A stretch of DNA of 64,000 nt, taken from positions 1 through 64,000 of the forward strand of contig CACJFS010000001.1 of the NCBI GenBank assembly GCA_902592715.1, given 5' to 3'. Below the pieces are notes generated by a model, which saw only the letters and a program-made list of their open reading frames with translations, searched no databases and had not been told where the DNA came from. This DNA comes from an uncultured Pelagibacteraceae bacterium. GTDB lineage: Bacteria; Pseudomonadota; Alphaproteobacteria; Pelagibacterales; Pelagibacteraceae. The position numbers and the translations under genes were made by a program. The stretch's first letter is position 1. The number at the start of each line of letters is the position of its first letter. Shown one piece after another: positions 36,450 through 43,459 of the stretch.

Positions 36450-37913
36450 TTAATTTTTTTGTCTTCTCAAAAATGCTGGAATTTCTAAATCATCTTCCTC
36501 TTCTTTTGTTTCATTCGTCTTAAATGTAGAAGAAGTTTCAACGTCTGTTTCATTAACTGAGCCGTCAGAATTAAATAACTCAGGCGTTTCTTCATCAAAA
36601 TTAAAGTTTTCTAAGCCGTTTGATGGAGATGTGCTGCTCTCATCTGTTTCGATCGAATGATCAGCAACTGTAGACAATTCATTTTCAACTGTGTCAGTCT
36701 CTTCCTCAATATTTACCGAACTTACTAAATCTTCTGAACTATTGATTTCAGATGTTGCCTGACTTTCAGTTTCAGTTTTTACATCTTCCTCAATTTTAAG
36801 TGCATTAGCACCATTTGTAATTATTGAGTTATTTTGATTAGAAAATGTAAATGCTTGAGATGGACTATTATTAGAAAAATCTGAGTATCCAGGATTTCTA
36901 TTTTGGATTCTATGAACCATATTAATTACTGATTTTGGCTCAGGTTGTTGTCCATCTAGAGAAGTTGCAACTATTGATACTCTCATTAAACCATCAAGAT
37001 TTTCATCAGTAATGGCACCAATTATAAGTTCAGCATCCGGATCTACTTCAGCTCTAACTTTGTTTACAGCTTCGTCTACTTCAAAAAGTTTAAGGTCCTT
37101 TCCACCAGTGATGTTGACTAGTAAGCCTTTAGCTCCTTTTAAGGTATAGTCATCTATAAGAGGATTGCTTATAGCCATTTCTGCAGCTTTAACTGCTCTA
37201 CCTTCGCCCTCAGCCTGACCAGTACCCATCATTGCCTTACCCATCGAACTCATAACCGTTTCAACATCAGCAAAATCTAGATTTATTAAACCAGGTCTTA
37301 CCATGAGATCTGTAATGCTTTGAACACCATGCTTTAATACATCATTAGACAGTAAAAAAGATTCTTCAAATGTAGTTTGTTCACTTGCGATTTTAAATAA
37401 ATTTTGGTTTGGAACCACTATAATGGTGTCTACATGTTTTCTTAATTCTTCAAGACCTTGATTTGCCTTTCTCATTCTTGAGGGACCTTCATATAGGAAA
37501 GGAAGAGTTACCACACCTATTGTGAGTATATTCAATTCTTTAGCAGCACGAGCAATAACATGAGCTGCACCAGTTCCAGTTCCACCACCCATGCCTGCGG
37601 TAATGAAAACCATATTAGAACCTTGAAGAACGTTAACAATTTCATTTAATGATTCATCAGCAGCAGCTTCACCAATATCTAATTTTGCTCCTGCACCTAA
37701 TCCTTTTGTTAAATTCAATCCCATTTGAATTTTAGTTTGTGCGTGGCTTAGTCTTAAATCTTGAGCATCGGTATTTACAGCTATAAACTCTACTCCTTGT
37801 AAACCAGACTCTATCATTCCATTGATTGCATTACCTCCAGCTCCTCCAATCCCAAGAACTAGTATTCTTGGTTTCAACTCTTTTATATCTGGTGCCTTAA
37901 AATTAATTGTCAT
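36450..37913 (-). CDS. ftsZ: Cell division GTPase FtsZ
   Basis: Tubulin homologue forming the division ring. The 487-residue protein has the GTP loops [12 protein letters not shown] and [15 protein letters not shown], the T7 loop region [11 protein letters not shown], an acidic disordered linker from about 330 to 470 and the conserved C-terminal peptide EIPAFLRRQ that binds FtsA and other anchors. Unlike the usual gene order it lies between mraZ and rsmH, not after ftsA. Spacing to mraZ is 11 bases, so it should share the MraZ-controlled promoter. Confidence 0.98.
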   Translation of the reverse strand: MTINFKAPDIKELKPRILVLGIGGAGGNAINGMIESGLQGVEFIAVNTDAQDLRLSHAQTKIQMGLNLTKGLGAGAKLDIGEAAADESLNEIVNVLQGSNMVFITAGMGGGTGTGAAHVIARAAKELNILTIGVVTLPFLYEGPSRMRKANQGLEELRKHVDTIIVVPNQNLFKIASEQTTFEESFLLSNDVLKHGVQSITDLMVRPGLINLDFADVETVMSSMGKAMMGTGQAEGEGRAVKAAEMAISNPLIDDYTLKGAKGLLVNITGGKDLKLFEVDEAVNKVRAEVDPDAELIIGAITDENLDGLMRVSIVATSLDGQQPEPKSVINMVHRIQNRNPGYSDFSNNSPSQAFTFSNQNNSIITNGANALKIEEDVKTETESQATSEINSSEDLVSSVNIEEETDTVENELSTVADHSIETDESSTSPSNGLENFNFDEETPELFNSDGSVNETDVETSSTFKTNETKEEEDDLEIPAFLRRQKN

Positions 37914-37924
37914 TTATCCCCCGT

Positions 37925-38380
37925 TTAGTTATTAAGTTTTTGCTCCCATTTAAGGTTAGCCCTATTGATGTTAGATTTTTTTCTAGCAGTGACCCTAAAT
38001 TTTTCAAAGTTTGTTGGTTCCCATATTTGGAAGGTTTTTCCCTGACCAACAAATAACATGCTATTTTTAATTTTTGCATGTTTTAATAATTTTTCTGTAA
38101 TGAGAATTCTTCCCTCACTATCAAATTGTAAATTATTACTTTCTGATAGTATTGAGGTTGCAAAATAATCTTTCCTATCCTCAAATGGATTTAAAGTATC
38201 TATTGCATTAGAAATTTTTTCGATTCTATCTTGAGGCCAGGCCTCGATTGATTGATTATTAAATGATGGAAAACATACGATCCCGTTATATCCGATATTA
38301 GAGAGATAGCTTCTAAAACTAGCAGGCACGGATACCCTTCCTTTTTTGTCTAATTTGTTTTCGTAAGTTGATAAAAACAT
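37925..38380 (-). CDS. mraZ: Transcriptional regulator MraZ
   Basis: A 151-residue AbrB-like DNA-binding protein with two swapped-hairpin domains: MFLSTYENKLDKKGRVSVPASFR and NNLQFDSEGRILITEKLLKHAKI, each with the DxxGR signature. MraZ forms a ring and represses the division cluster promoter at TGGG direct repeats; three such boxes lie just upstream. First gene of the cluster. Confidence 0.94.
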   Translation of the reverse strand: MFLSTYENKLDKKGRVSVPASFRSYLSNIGYNGIVCFPSFNNQSIEAWPQDRIEKISNAIDTLNPFEDRKDYFATSILSESNNLQFDSEGRILITEKLLKHAKIKNSMLFVGQGKTFQIWEPTNFEKFRVTARKKSNINRANLKWEQKLNN

Positions 38381-38399
38381 AATCCATAATTTCCCTATT

Positions 38400-38424
38400 T
38401 GGGATTTTATGGGATCATATGGGT
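38400..38424. promoter_or_regulatory. MraZ operator: three TGGGN boxes
   Basis: On the plus strand TGGGA, TGGGA and TGGGT start at 38400, 38410 and 38420, each separated by exactly five bases. This matches the published MraZ site of TGGGN repeats with 5-bp spacers. The boxes overlap the -10 box and start region of the mraZ promoter, an ideal place for autorepression. They read opposite to mraZ. Confidence 0.8.
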
Positions 38425-38442
38425 TTTATATTATATCGTCAA
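38414..38442 (-). promoter_or_regulatory. Promoter of the division/cell wall cluster
   Basis: On the minus strand TTGACG (38442-38437) and TATGAT (38419-38414) are separated by 17 bases, a near-ideal sigma70 promoter. Transcription would begin near 38407, about 27 bases before the mraZ ATG. MraZ boxes cover its -10 region. Confidence 0.75.
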
Positions 38443-38537
38443 TATATAAAATGAATTATTTATTCTTATTTTGTTCTCAAAAAATAGTTTTGAGTTTTTA
38501 TGATTAAAAGATAATTATAATTTTAGATTTTTCTTAA

Positions 38538-38907
38538 CTTGTGAATGCCAGATAAAATATAAGCCGGGTTCTGTCGTTTAAACTTATCATTTCTCTAGGC
38601 CTTAAATCACTTTAAGGCTCAAGCAACTAACCCAGATGACTAGCCAAAGACTGCTTTTTGTTATTTCTAACTGTGTCATCTCTATTCAGTCTTGCTCCCA
38701 GTGGGGTTTTCCATGCGCTAGCTGTTACCAACTTAGCCGGTGTGCTCTTACCACACCTTTTCACCCTTGCCTTGATAAGGCGGTTTATTTTCTGTGGCAC
38801 TATCCCTAGGGTCTCCCCCGCCAGCTGTTAACTGGCACTGTGTCTTTGTAGAGCCCGGACTTTCCTCTTTAATTAATTAAAGTGATAAGTCTTTTATCTG
38901 GCACAAG
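38538..38907 (-). ncRNA. rnpB: RNase P RNA, bacterial type A
   Basis: Catalytic RNA for tRNA 5' processing. On the minus strand the universally conserved 5' core AGAGGAAAGTCCGGGCTC and the late GACAGAACCCGGCTTA (P4 partner) are present, together with GGTAAGAGCACACCGG and AGATGACACAG-like segments. The ends pair through an uninterrupted 12-bp P1 helix (38546-38557 with 38892-38903) that can be extended by CTTGTG/CACAAG to the coordinates given. A TATATT box on the minus strand at 38916-38911 is placed correctly for a start near 38905. The remaining bases (38443-38537) hold no gene. Confidence 0.95.
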
Positions 38908-38939
38908 AACAATATAAATTTTAAAAAAAAATTCAATTA

Positions 38940-39689
38940 CTATTTATTTAATATTTTAAGGGATTTTGCAATCTTAAAACATTCCTTGTCTAATTTTCCA
39001 TCAATTAATTCTGGACGAAATCTCATCTGAAAAGTTTTTATAATTTTTTTTTGTTCATTCTCGTTTGAATAATCTGTCTTATAACCTATCCCTTTTAAGT
39101 AATAAAAAAATTTACTTATATTTAATTTTATTATTTGACCCCTTAGGAGTTCTAAATTTTTCAAATTTAAATCATGCCAAATCCCGATTTTTTTTTTATA
39201 CAAAAATTTCCAAGGAAATTTTTCTCCTGGATCTTTTTTTCTTTGAGGAGCTATATCTGAGTGACCTAAGATATTTTTTTTTTGTATTTTATATTTATTT
39301 ATTAAAAATTTTGAAATTTTAATTAAACAATTAATTTGATTGTCGTTAAATTTCTTATAACCATGTTGATGGCCAGGATTTGAGATTTCAATTCCAATTG
39401 AACTGTAATTAAGAGATTTCTGTCTACCCCAATTAGATTTACCTGCATGCCAAGAAATATATAAATCAGGAACCATTTGGATAAGGTTTCCAGTTTTGGT
39501 TATATAATAATGACAACTTACATTAGAATTTAAACTTGTTAACTTTTTAATTGCCAATCTATCATTTCTCATTCCTGTATAGTGAAAAACTAAGTGCTTT
39601 ATTTTTTTTTTATCTCTTTTTTTAGGATGAAAATTTGGAGAGTAATTAATAGTCATTTTTTCAACATTTTTTTGCATTATTTCAAACAT
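38940..39689 (-). CDS. N-acetylmuramoyl-L-alanine amidase (Amidase_2/AmpD-like)
   Basis: Zinc amidase that cuts muropeptide stem peptides, for cell wall recycling. The 249-residue protein has zinc-site histidines in HLVFHYTGM, WHAGKSNWG and ILGHSDIAPQRKKDPG, plus IGIEISNPG. The C-terminal 80 residues resemble a peptidoglycan-binding helical domain (FQMRFRPELIDGKLDKEC). No signal peptide is visible, so action is probably cytoplasmic as for AmpD, though AmiD-like function is possible. Domain homology really begins near an internal Met (39656), so the start is uncertain. Confidence 0.88.
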   Translation of the reverse strand: MFEIMQKNVEKMTINYSPNFHPKKRDKKKIKHLVFHYTGMRNDRLAIKKLTSLNSNVSCHYYITKTGNLIQMVPDLYISWHAGKSNWGRQKSLNYSSIGIEISNPGHQHGYKKFNDNQINCLIKISKFLINKYKIQKKNILGHSDIAPQRKKDPGEKFPWKFLYKKKIGIWHDLNLKNLELLRGQIIKLNISKFFYYLKGIGYKTDYSNENEQKKIIKTFQMRFRPELIDGKLDKECFKIAKSLKILNK

Positions 39690-39732
39690 TTAAATCTTTA
39701 AATAAGTAGAAGATATAATATAAACTGCATTA

Positions 39733-40536
39733 ATGAAAAAGATTTTAGCTGTATTTGTAATTTTTATGATTTCTCAACTTGTAACATTGGGTGTGTTTGC
39801 AGGATCAGACGGAACTTTAGAAATAAATAATAAAGATAAAGAGCAAAAATCAGAAATAAAAGATTGTTTTGAAACAGTTAATAGAGGTATTTTTGCTTTT
39901 AACCAAGGTTTGGATAAAGTTTTTTTTAAGCCTATTGCAAAAGGTTACAGATATCTCCCGAAACCCATTAGATCTGGAACGAGCAATGCTTTAAACAATT
40001 TGTCAAGTGTTGTAACAATACCAAACAATTTATTACAGGGTCAAATAAAAGAAGCTGGAATAAACACTTTAAGATTTTCAATAAATTCAACACTGGGGAT
40101 AGCGGGTATATTTGATGTTGCCTCTTATTATGGATTAGACAAACTTGACAAAGAGGACTATGGCCAAACTCTGGGAACTTGGGGCGTAAAAGAAGGGTGT
40201 TATTTTGTGCTGCCTGTTCTGGGTCCAAGTACTTTGAGAGACTCTTTGGGTTCGTTAGCTAATTTTTCTGGAGGAGATGCCTGGTACAATGTTACAATAG
40301 GAAATAATACTAAATACTTTGAAAACTCTGACTATTATTATTCTAGATTAACAGCTGGAGTAGATTTTAGAGCAAAAAACTTAGAAGCATTCAATAGCCT
40401 AGAAGAGAACTCTTTAGATCTATATGCATCAGTAAGAAGTCTTTACTTACAAGATAGAAAAAGAAAAATTCAAAATTCAGATGAAACAACTGAAACTTTG
40501 AATGACGATGATTGGGAAGAAATAGATAATCAATAA
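39733..40536 (+). CDS. mlaA: MlaA/VacJ outer-membrane phospholipid transport protein
   Basis: A 267-residue envelope protein that removes misplaced phospholipids from the outer leaflet of the outer membrane. The family core is clear: FETVNRGIFAFNQGLDK, KPIAKGYRYLPKPIRSG, NNLSSVVTIPNNLLQG, and EDYGQTLGTWGVKEGCYFVLPVLGPSTLRDS. The N-terminus is a signal peptide ending around VFAGS with no lipobox cysteine, so it is not predicted to be a lipoprotein as in E. coli. mlaC follows within six bases. Confidence 0.92.
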   Translation: MKKILAVFVIFMISQLVTLGVFAGSDGTLEINNKDKEQKSEIKDCFETVNRGIFAFNQGLDKVFFKPIAKGYRYLPKPIRSGTSNALNNLSSVVTIPNNLLQGQIKEAGINTLRFSINSTLGIAGIFDVASYYGLDKLDKEDYGQTLGTWGVKEGCYFVLPVLGPSTLRDSLGSLANFSGGDAWYNVTIGNNTKYFENSDYYYSRLTAGVDFRAKNLEAFNSLEENSLDLYASVRSLYLQDRKRKIQNSDETTETLNDDDWEEIDNQ

Positions 40537-40542
40537 TTATTG

Positions 40543-41133
40543 ATGACAAAATTTAAAATATTTTATTTTATTTTTTTTATTTTTTATTTAATTAATCAAT
40601 TACAAGCTAAGGAGCCAGGTACATTAATAACTGAAATAGTTAATGAAGCATCAATAATCTTATCTAGCTCTGACCCTGTTGAGTCTAAAATAATCAAATT
40701 AAATAATATTGCAGAAACTAATGTGGATATTAATGGTATAGGAATGTATACCTTAGGAAAATACCGAAAGAAATTAAATGAAGATCAAAAAAGAAAATAT
40801 AACAAATTATTTAAAAGTTATTTTTTAAAAAGTTTTTCAAGTAGATTGGTTGATTACTCTGACCCTAAAATAAGTGTAGTTTCTGAAAAAAAAATAAATG
40901 AAAAATATACTATTGTAAATACTGTTCTAGAGGAAACGTCAAAAAATCCAGAGATAAAAATTGATTGGAGAATTTACACAAAAAATCCTGAACGTCCTTT
41001 AATTAGAGACTTAATCGTAGAAGGACTAAGCCTTGCAAGAACGCAGAAAGAAGAATTTAAATCTATTATTCAGAATAATAATGGGGATATAAATTATCTA
41101 TTTAAATCTTTAGAAGAGTTCATAATCAAATAA
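40543..41133 (+). CDS. mlaC: MlaC/Ttg2D periplasmic phospholipid-binding protein
   Basis: A 196-residue secreted protein with a signal peptide (FKIFYFIFFIFYLINQLQA). Its MlaC-like fold is shown by GMYTLGKYRKKLNEDQKRKY, FKSYFLKSFSSRL and a core ending IRDLIVEGLSLARTQKEEF. MlaC carries phospholipids between MlaA and the inner-membrane MlaFEDB complex. ATG 40543 is preferred over the TTG three bases earlier. Its stop lies one base from a tRNA-derived attachment repeat, so it marks the old chromosomal edge of the mini-island. Confidence 0.88.
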   Translation: MTKFKIFYFIFFIFYLINQLQAKEPGTLITEIVNEASIILSSSDPVESKIIKLNNIAETNVDINGIGMYTLGKYRKKLNEDQKRKYNKLFKSYFLKSFSSRLVDYSDPKISVVSEKKINEKYTIVNTVLEETSKNPEIKIDWRIYTKNPERPLIRDLIVEGLSLARTQKEEFKSIIQNNNGDINYLFKSLEEFIIK

Positions 41134-41134
41134 A

Positions 41135-41181
41135 TGGTGGGCCCACCAGGACTCGAACCTGGGACCAATACATTATGAGTG
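41135..41181 (-). repeat. attL-like 47-bp copy of the tRNA-Met(CAU) 3' half
   Basis: It matches 43245-43291, inside the intact tRNA gene, at 46 of 47 bases (the only difference is A at 41145 against G at 43255). It covers CCA, acceptor 3' strand, T arm, variable loop and anticodon loop. No 5' half follows, so it is not a functional tRNA. The layout is the classic footprint of site-specific integration into a tRNA 3' end. Confidence 0.85.
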
Positions 41182-41241
41182 AGTTTAATGATTTGAAATA
41201 ACTACTTAAATTATTATCAAATCACTAAACTGCAAACTCTT

Positions 41242-41261
41242 TTACACAATCTCGTATACAA
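41242..41261. repeat. 20-bp direct repeat, left copy
   Basis: TTACACAATCTCGTATACAA occurs here and again exactly at 43151-43170, bracketing the ATPase gene. It contains the palindrome GTATAC. It may be a recombinase arm site or inner boundary of the inserted cargo. The 41182-41241 bases between it and the tRNA repeat hold only an imperfect TGATTTGA/TCAAATCA hairpin. Confidence 0.8.
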
Positions 41262-41276
41262 CGAAATTATAAATTT

Positions 41277-43070
41277 TTAAGCACTTAAACGTTTAAACAT
41301 TTTGTTTAATTGTGCTCTTGCATCTGGAAGATCATCTTGCCAAAAATCAGCTACAATTGAGAGTGTTTCTGGAGACCATGAATCTTCAGCTTCTTCATAA
41401 TCCCAACCTTCTTTATTTTTCTTTGACAAAGCAAATACAACTGCAGTTCCAATTTTAAGTTTGAAAATATTTTCTAAAACTGCAAGCAATGCTTCATCTA
41501 GCTCTTCTTGATTAGTGCTTTTTGATGCAAACTCTTTAGTAAGTAACTTGTTCATTAGCTGCATAGGCTCATAAAGCATATTGATATAAACTTCATTAGT
41601 GTCAGGTAGATACTTTGCAGCTCTATCAGCCAAGTTTGGATGATCTTTCAGTTGTTCTTCTGTGTATAAGACAATAAATTCTGGAATATTAACTCCTGAT
41701 TTATTCTTAGAATTTGAGCTCCCTGTAGTTTGAGTTAACGGTCTGGAAGGACTAGTTAATTTTTTTATATCAGATTTTATACCCTCTCTAATATGTTTAA
41801 CTTTAGTGCTTCCAGCATCCGATGAAGGTTTTCCTTCACTAGATGACATTAAAGTCTTAGAAATTACATTTAGATTATTAAGAAGCTCTCTCAATTTATC
41901 CTTAATGTCCTCCGATGTAGATTTCTTAGGACTAAATTTTTCAATCTTCTCTTTTAGCCACTCAGGAATATTATCTCTAATAATTTGAGCATATTGCTCA
42001 ATTTTTACTGTTTCCTTTGCATGATCATTCCACTTAATACTTTCTCTATATTGATCAGGTATTACCTCTGTATCTTCGGGTAGTTCTAATGTGACCGAGA
42101 TAAAACTTTGTCCAAATGGAATTCCTAGTTTTGGAGAAGTAACATACCAACTGCTTCCACCTCTCCAATCATAAATTTCATTTTTGAAAACTACTCCGCA
42201 AAAAGAAATATCACTTGCTACGTTTCCTCTATATGAAAATTTATGACCTCCATTTGGCTCCTCTCCGTCAAAATAATAATTAATTTTTATTCCATCTTGT
42301 AGAGAGACAGTTTCTTGTCTCATGTCATCTTTGTATTCTTTTGACATTCTAATTATTCTCTCATGATATGGCTCAAAATTTCTATTTCCGCCCTTTGCAT
42401 GAGTACCATCCTCAAAGATTACCTTTACACCATCAGGAAGTCTGAAAAACCTTTGATATAAAGCATTAGCAATCCATCTATGAGGTACTTTAGGTGAGTT
42501 ATCAAATGGATTTTTTACTGTGTTTTGTTTTTCTGAGTTTCCATAAAGCACTACTTCAGTCCAATCTTCCTCTAAATCAATTTTTTCTTCATTTGCAGTT
42601 TCTGTTACATCAGCAACATCAGGAAAATTTGTGGTTGTTCCATCTGGATAGTCAAATCTTTGATAAATTGGTTTTCTTGAAACTGGGTCAAGATCTTGTC
42701 CCATCACGATTTCAGCTACTACCCCTTCTTTATTGGATCTATAACGCATTCCAAGTTTATTAGCTTTAAGGGAAGCTACTTTTGCACCTATTCCAAAATT
42801 TTCATCTAAAGATTGGATTTTATTTATAGATGAGGAAATATCACATGCATTTCTTAATTCTGAAAAAGACATACCGGGTCCTGTATTCCAAATAGAAAGT
42901 TTATCTGAACCATTCCATTTGGTAATTCGGATTAGAATTAATTTTTTTTTTGCTTTTTTGCTTGCTTCAATTGCATTGGTCACTAATTCTCTCAACATCA
43001 TTGTGTTGGGACATCTGTCTATTAGTGAATTAATTAAAAAGTCGGTATTACCGACCTGTAGTTTGGTCAT
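41277..43070 (-). CDS. GHKL (HSP90/MORC-like) ATPase of unknown function in tRNA island
   Basis: A soluble protein of 597 residues. The N-terminal GHKL ATPase fold shows an N-box (MMLRELVTNAIEAS, E28 and N32), a G1 box WNTGPGMS (61-68, with Asn where most families have the ATP-binding Asp) and a lid NFGIGAK (91-97). A middle transducer-like region runs to about 370, followed by a Ser/Lys/Thr-rich linker (~390-450) and a C-terminal domain I do not recognise. The start is ATG 43070, because AGGAG lies six bases upstream; the frame remains open to 43142. Being the sole cargo of a tRNA-site island suggests phage or anti-phage origin (inference). Not a two-component histidine kinase: no HisKA or membrane segment. 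Confidence 0.75.
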   Translation of the reverse strand: MTKLQVGNTDFLINSLIDRCPNTMMLRELVTNAIEASKKAKKKLILIRITKWNGSDKLSIWNTGPGMSFSELRNACDISSSINKIQSLDENFGIGAKVASLKANKLGMRYRSNKEGVVAEIVMGQDLDPVSRKPIYQRFDYPDGTTTNFPDVADVTETANEEKIDLEEDWTEVVLYGNSEKQNTVKNPFDNSPKVPHRWIANALYQRFFRLPDGVKVIFEDGTHAKGGNRNFEPYHERIIRMSKEYKDDMRQETVSLQDGIKINYYFDGEEPNGGHKFSYRGNVASDISFCGVVFKNEIYDWRGGSSWYVTSPKLGIPFGQSFISVTLELPEDTEVIPDQYRESIKWNDHAKETVKIEQYAQIIRDNIPEWLKEKIEKFSPKKSTSEDIKDKLRELLNNLNVISKTLMSSSEGKPSSDAGSTKVKHIREGIKSDIKKLTSPSRPLTQTTGSSNSKNKSGVNIPEFIVLYTEEQLKDHPNLADRAAKYLPDTNEVYINMLYEPMQLMNKLLTKEFASKSTNQEELDEALLAVLENIFKLKIGTAVVFALSKKNKEGWDYEEAEDSWSPETLSIVADFWQDDLPDARAQLNKMFKRLSA

Positions 43071-43084
43071 ATTACTCCTTTTGT

Positions 43085-43097
43085 TATACTGTGTATA
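43085..43097. repeat. Short inverted repeat TATAC-TGT-GTATA before the ATPase gene
   Basis: It lies five bases upstream of the AGGAG region in the 174-base leader of the ATPase gene. A second imperfect dyad, ATTCA-AAACA-TGAAT, is at 43137-43151. These could be operator half-sites; no convincing -35/-10 pair was found in 43071-43244. Confidence 0.3.
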
Positions 43098-43150
43098 GCC
43101 TGTGGCTGTGGGTTTTATATCATATTGCCTTTTAAAATTCAAAACATGAA

Positions 43151-43170
43151 TTACACAATCTCGTATACAA
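43151..43170. repeat. 20-bp direct repeat, right copy
   Basis: Identical to 41242-41261 over 20 bases and in the same orientation, 74 bases from the intact tRNA end. Together the copies enclose the ATPase gene. Confidence 0.8.
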
Positions 43171-43244
43171 TGAAAAAATTTTTAGAAGGTTTTTTGAAAA
43201 AATTTCAAAAAAAATGAATTTCTAAACGTTGATTTTAGTGGATT

Positions 43245-43321
43245 TGGTGGGCCCGCCAGGACTCGAACCTGGGACCAATACATTATGAGTGTACTGCTCT
43301 AACCAACTGAGCTACAGGCCC
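43245..43321 (-). tRNA. tRNA-Met (CAU), elongator or Ile2-type
   Basis: A complete 77-base cloverleaf with encoded CCA: acceptor GGGCCTG/CGGGCCC, D arm GCTC-AGTTGGTTA-GAGC, anticodon arm GTACA-CTCATAA-TGTAT, and a canonical T arm CCAGG-TTCGAGT-CCTGG. The anticodon CAU could be elongator Met or lysidine-modified Ile(AUA); the sequence alone does not settle this, but it is not initiator-like. It is the integration target of the mini-island on its 3' side. Confidence 0.93.
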
Positions 43322-43382
43322 AAAAAACTAATATTAATTATAACATTTTCTCACAGTTATCAATTATAGATAATAATTAAAA

Positions 43383-43457
43383 TGGTGGGCCGTGTTGGTT
43401 ACGCTCCAACTACCCCTGCAATGTCAATGCAGTACTCTACTATTGAGCTAACGGCCC
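43383..43457 (-). tRNA. tRNA-Val (GAC) with non-canonical D and T loops
   Basis: A 75-base cloverleaf with perfect stems: acceptor GGGCCGT/ACGGCCC, D stem GCTC/GAGT, anticodon stem CTGCA/TGCAG around TTGACAT, T stem GTTGG/CCAAC, encoded CCA. However the T loop is AGCGTAA instead of TTCRANN, and the D loop AATAGTA lacks the GG pair, so the usual D-loop/T-loop contacts are lost. Stem integrity and the encoded CCA argue that it is a real gene. It starts two bases after the rpoD stop and is probably cut from that transcript. Confidence 0.8.
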
Positions 43458-43459
43458 TA

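Larger units (their letters stand above)
41135..43291. mobile_element. 2.1-kb mini-island integrated at tRNA-Met(CAU)
   Basis: The element lies between the 47-bp tRNA repeats (unit length 2,110 bp, start to start). It carries one gene, for a GHKL ATPase, visibly less AT-rich than its neighbours by eye. No integrase, excisionase or other reading frame is seen. A 20-bp direct repeat lies just inside each end. It could be a decayed integrative element, a phage satellite remnant or a cassette mobilised in trans. Confidence 0.7.

Noticed and set aside
38476..38499. Hairpin CTCAAAA-AATAG-TTTTGAG followed by T run on the plus strand
   Set aside because: No plus-strand gene ends here; RNase P RNA and mraZ are on the minus strand, where the T run is absent. 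Probably chance symmetry in AT-rich sequence.
41135..41181. A second functional tRNA gene
   Set aside because: Only the 3' half plus anticodon loop is present; the 5' half, with D arm and acceptor strand, is missing.
41187..41226. Imperfect hairpin TGATTTGA/TCAAATCA downstream of the ATPase gene
   Set aside because: No T run follows on the minus strand and the stem is bulged, so it is not a convincing terminator. It is mentioned only as content of the island edge.
41277..43142. Longer N-terminus of the GHKL ATPase beginning at 43142
   Set aside because: The internal ATG 43070 has AGGAG six bases upstream and the preceding residues show no domain character.
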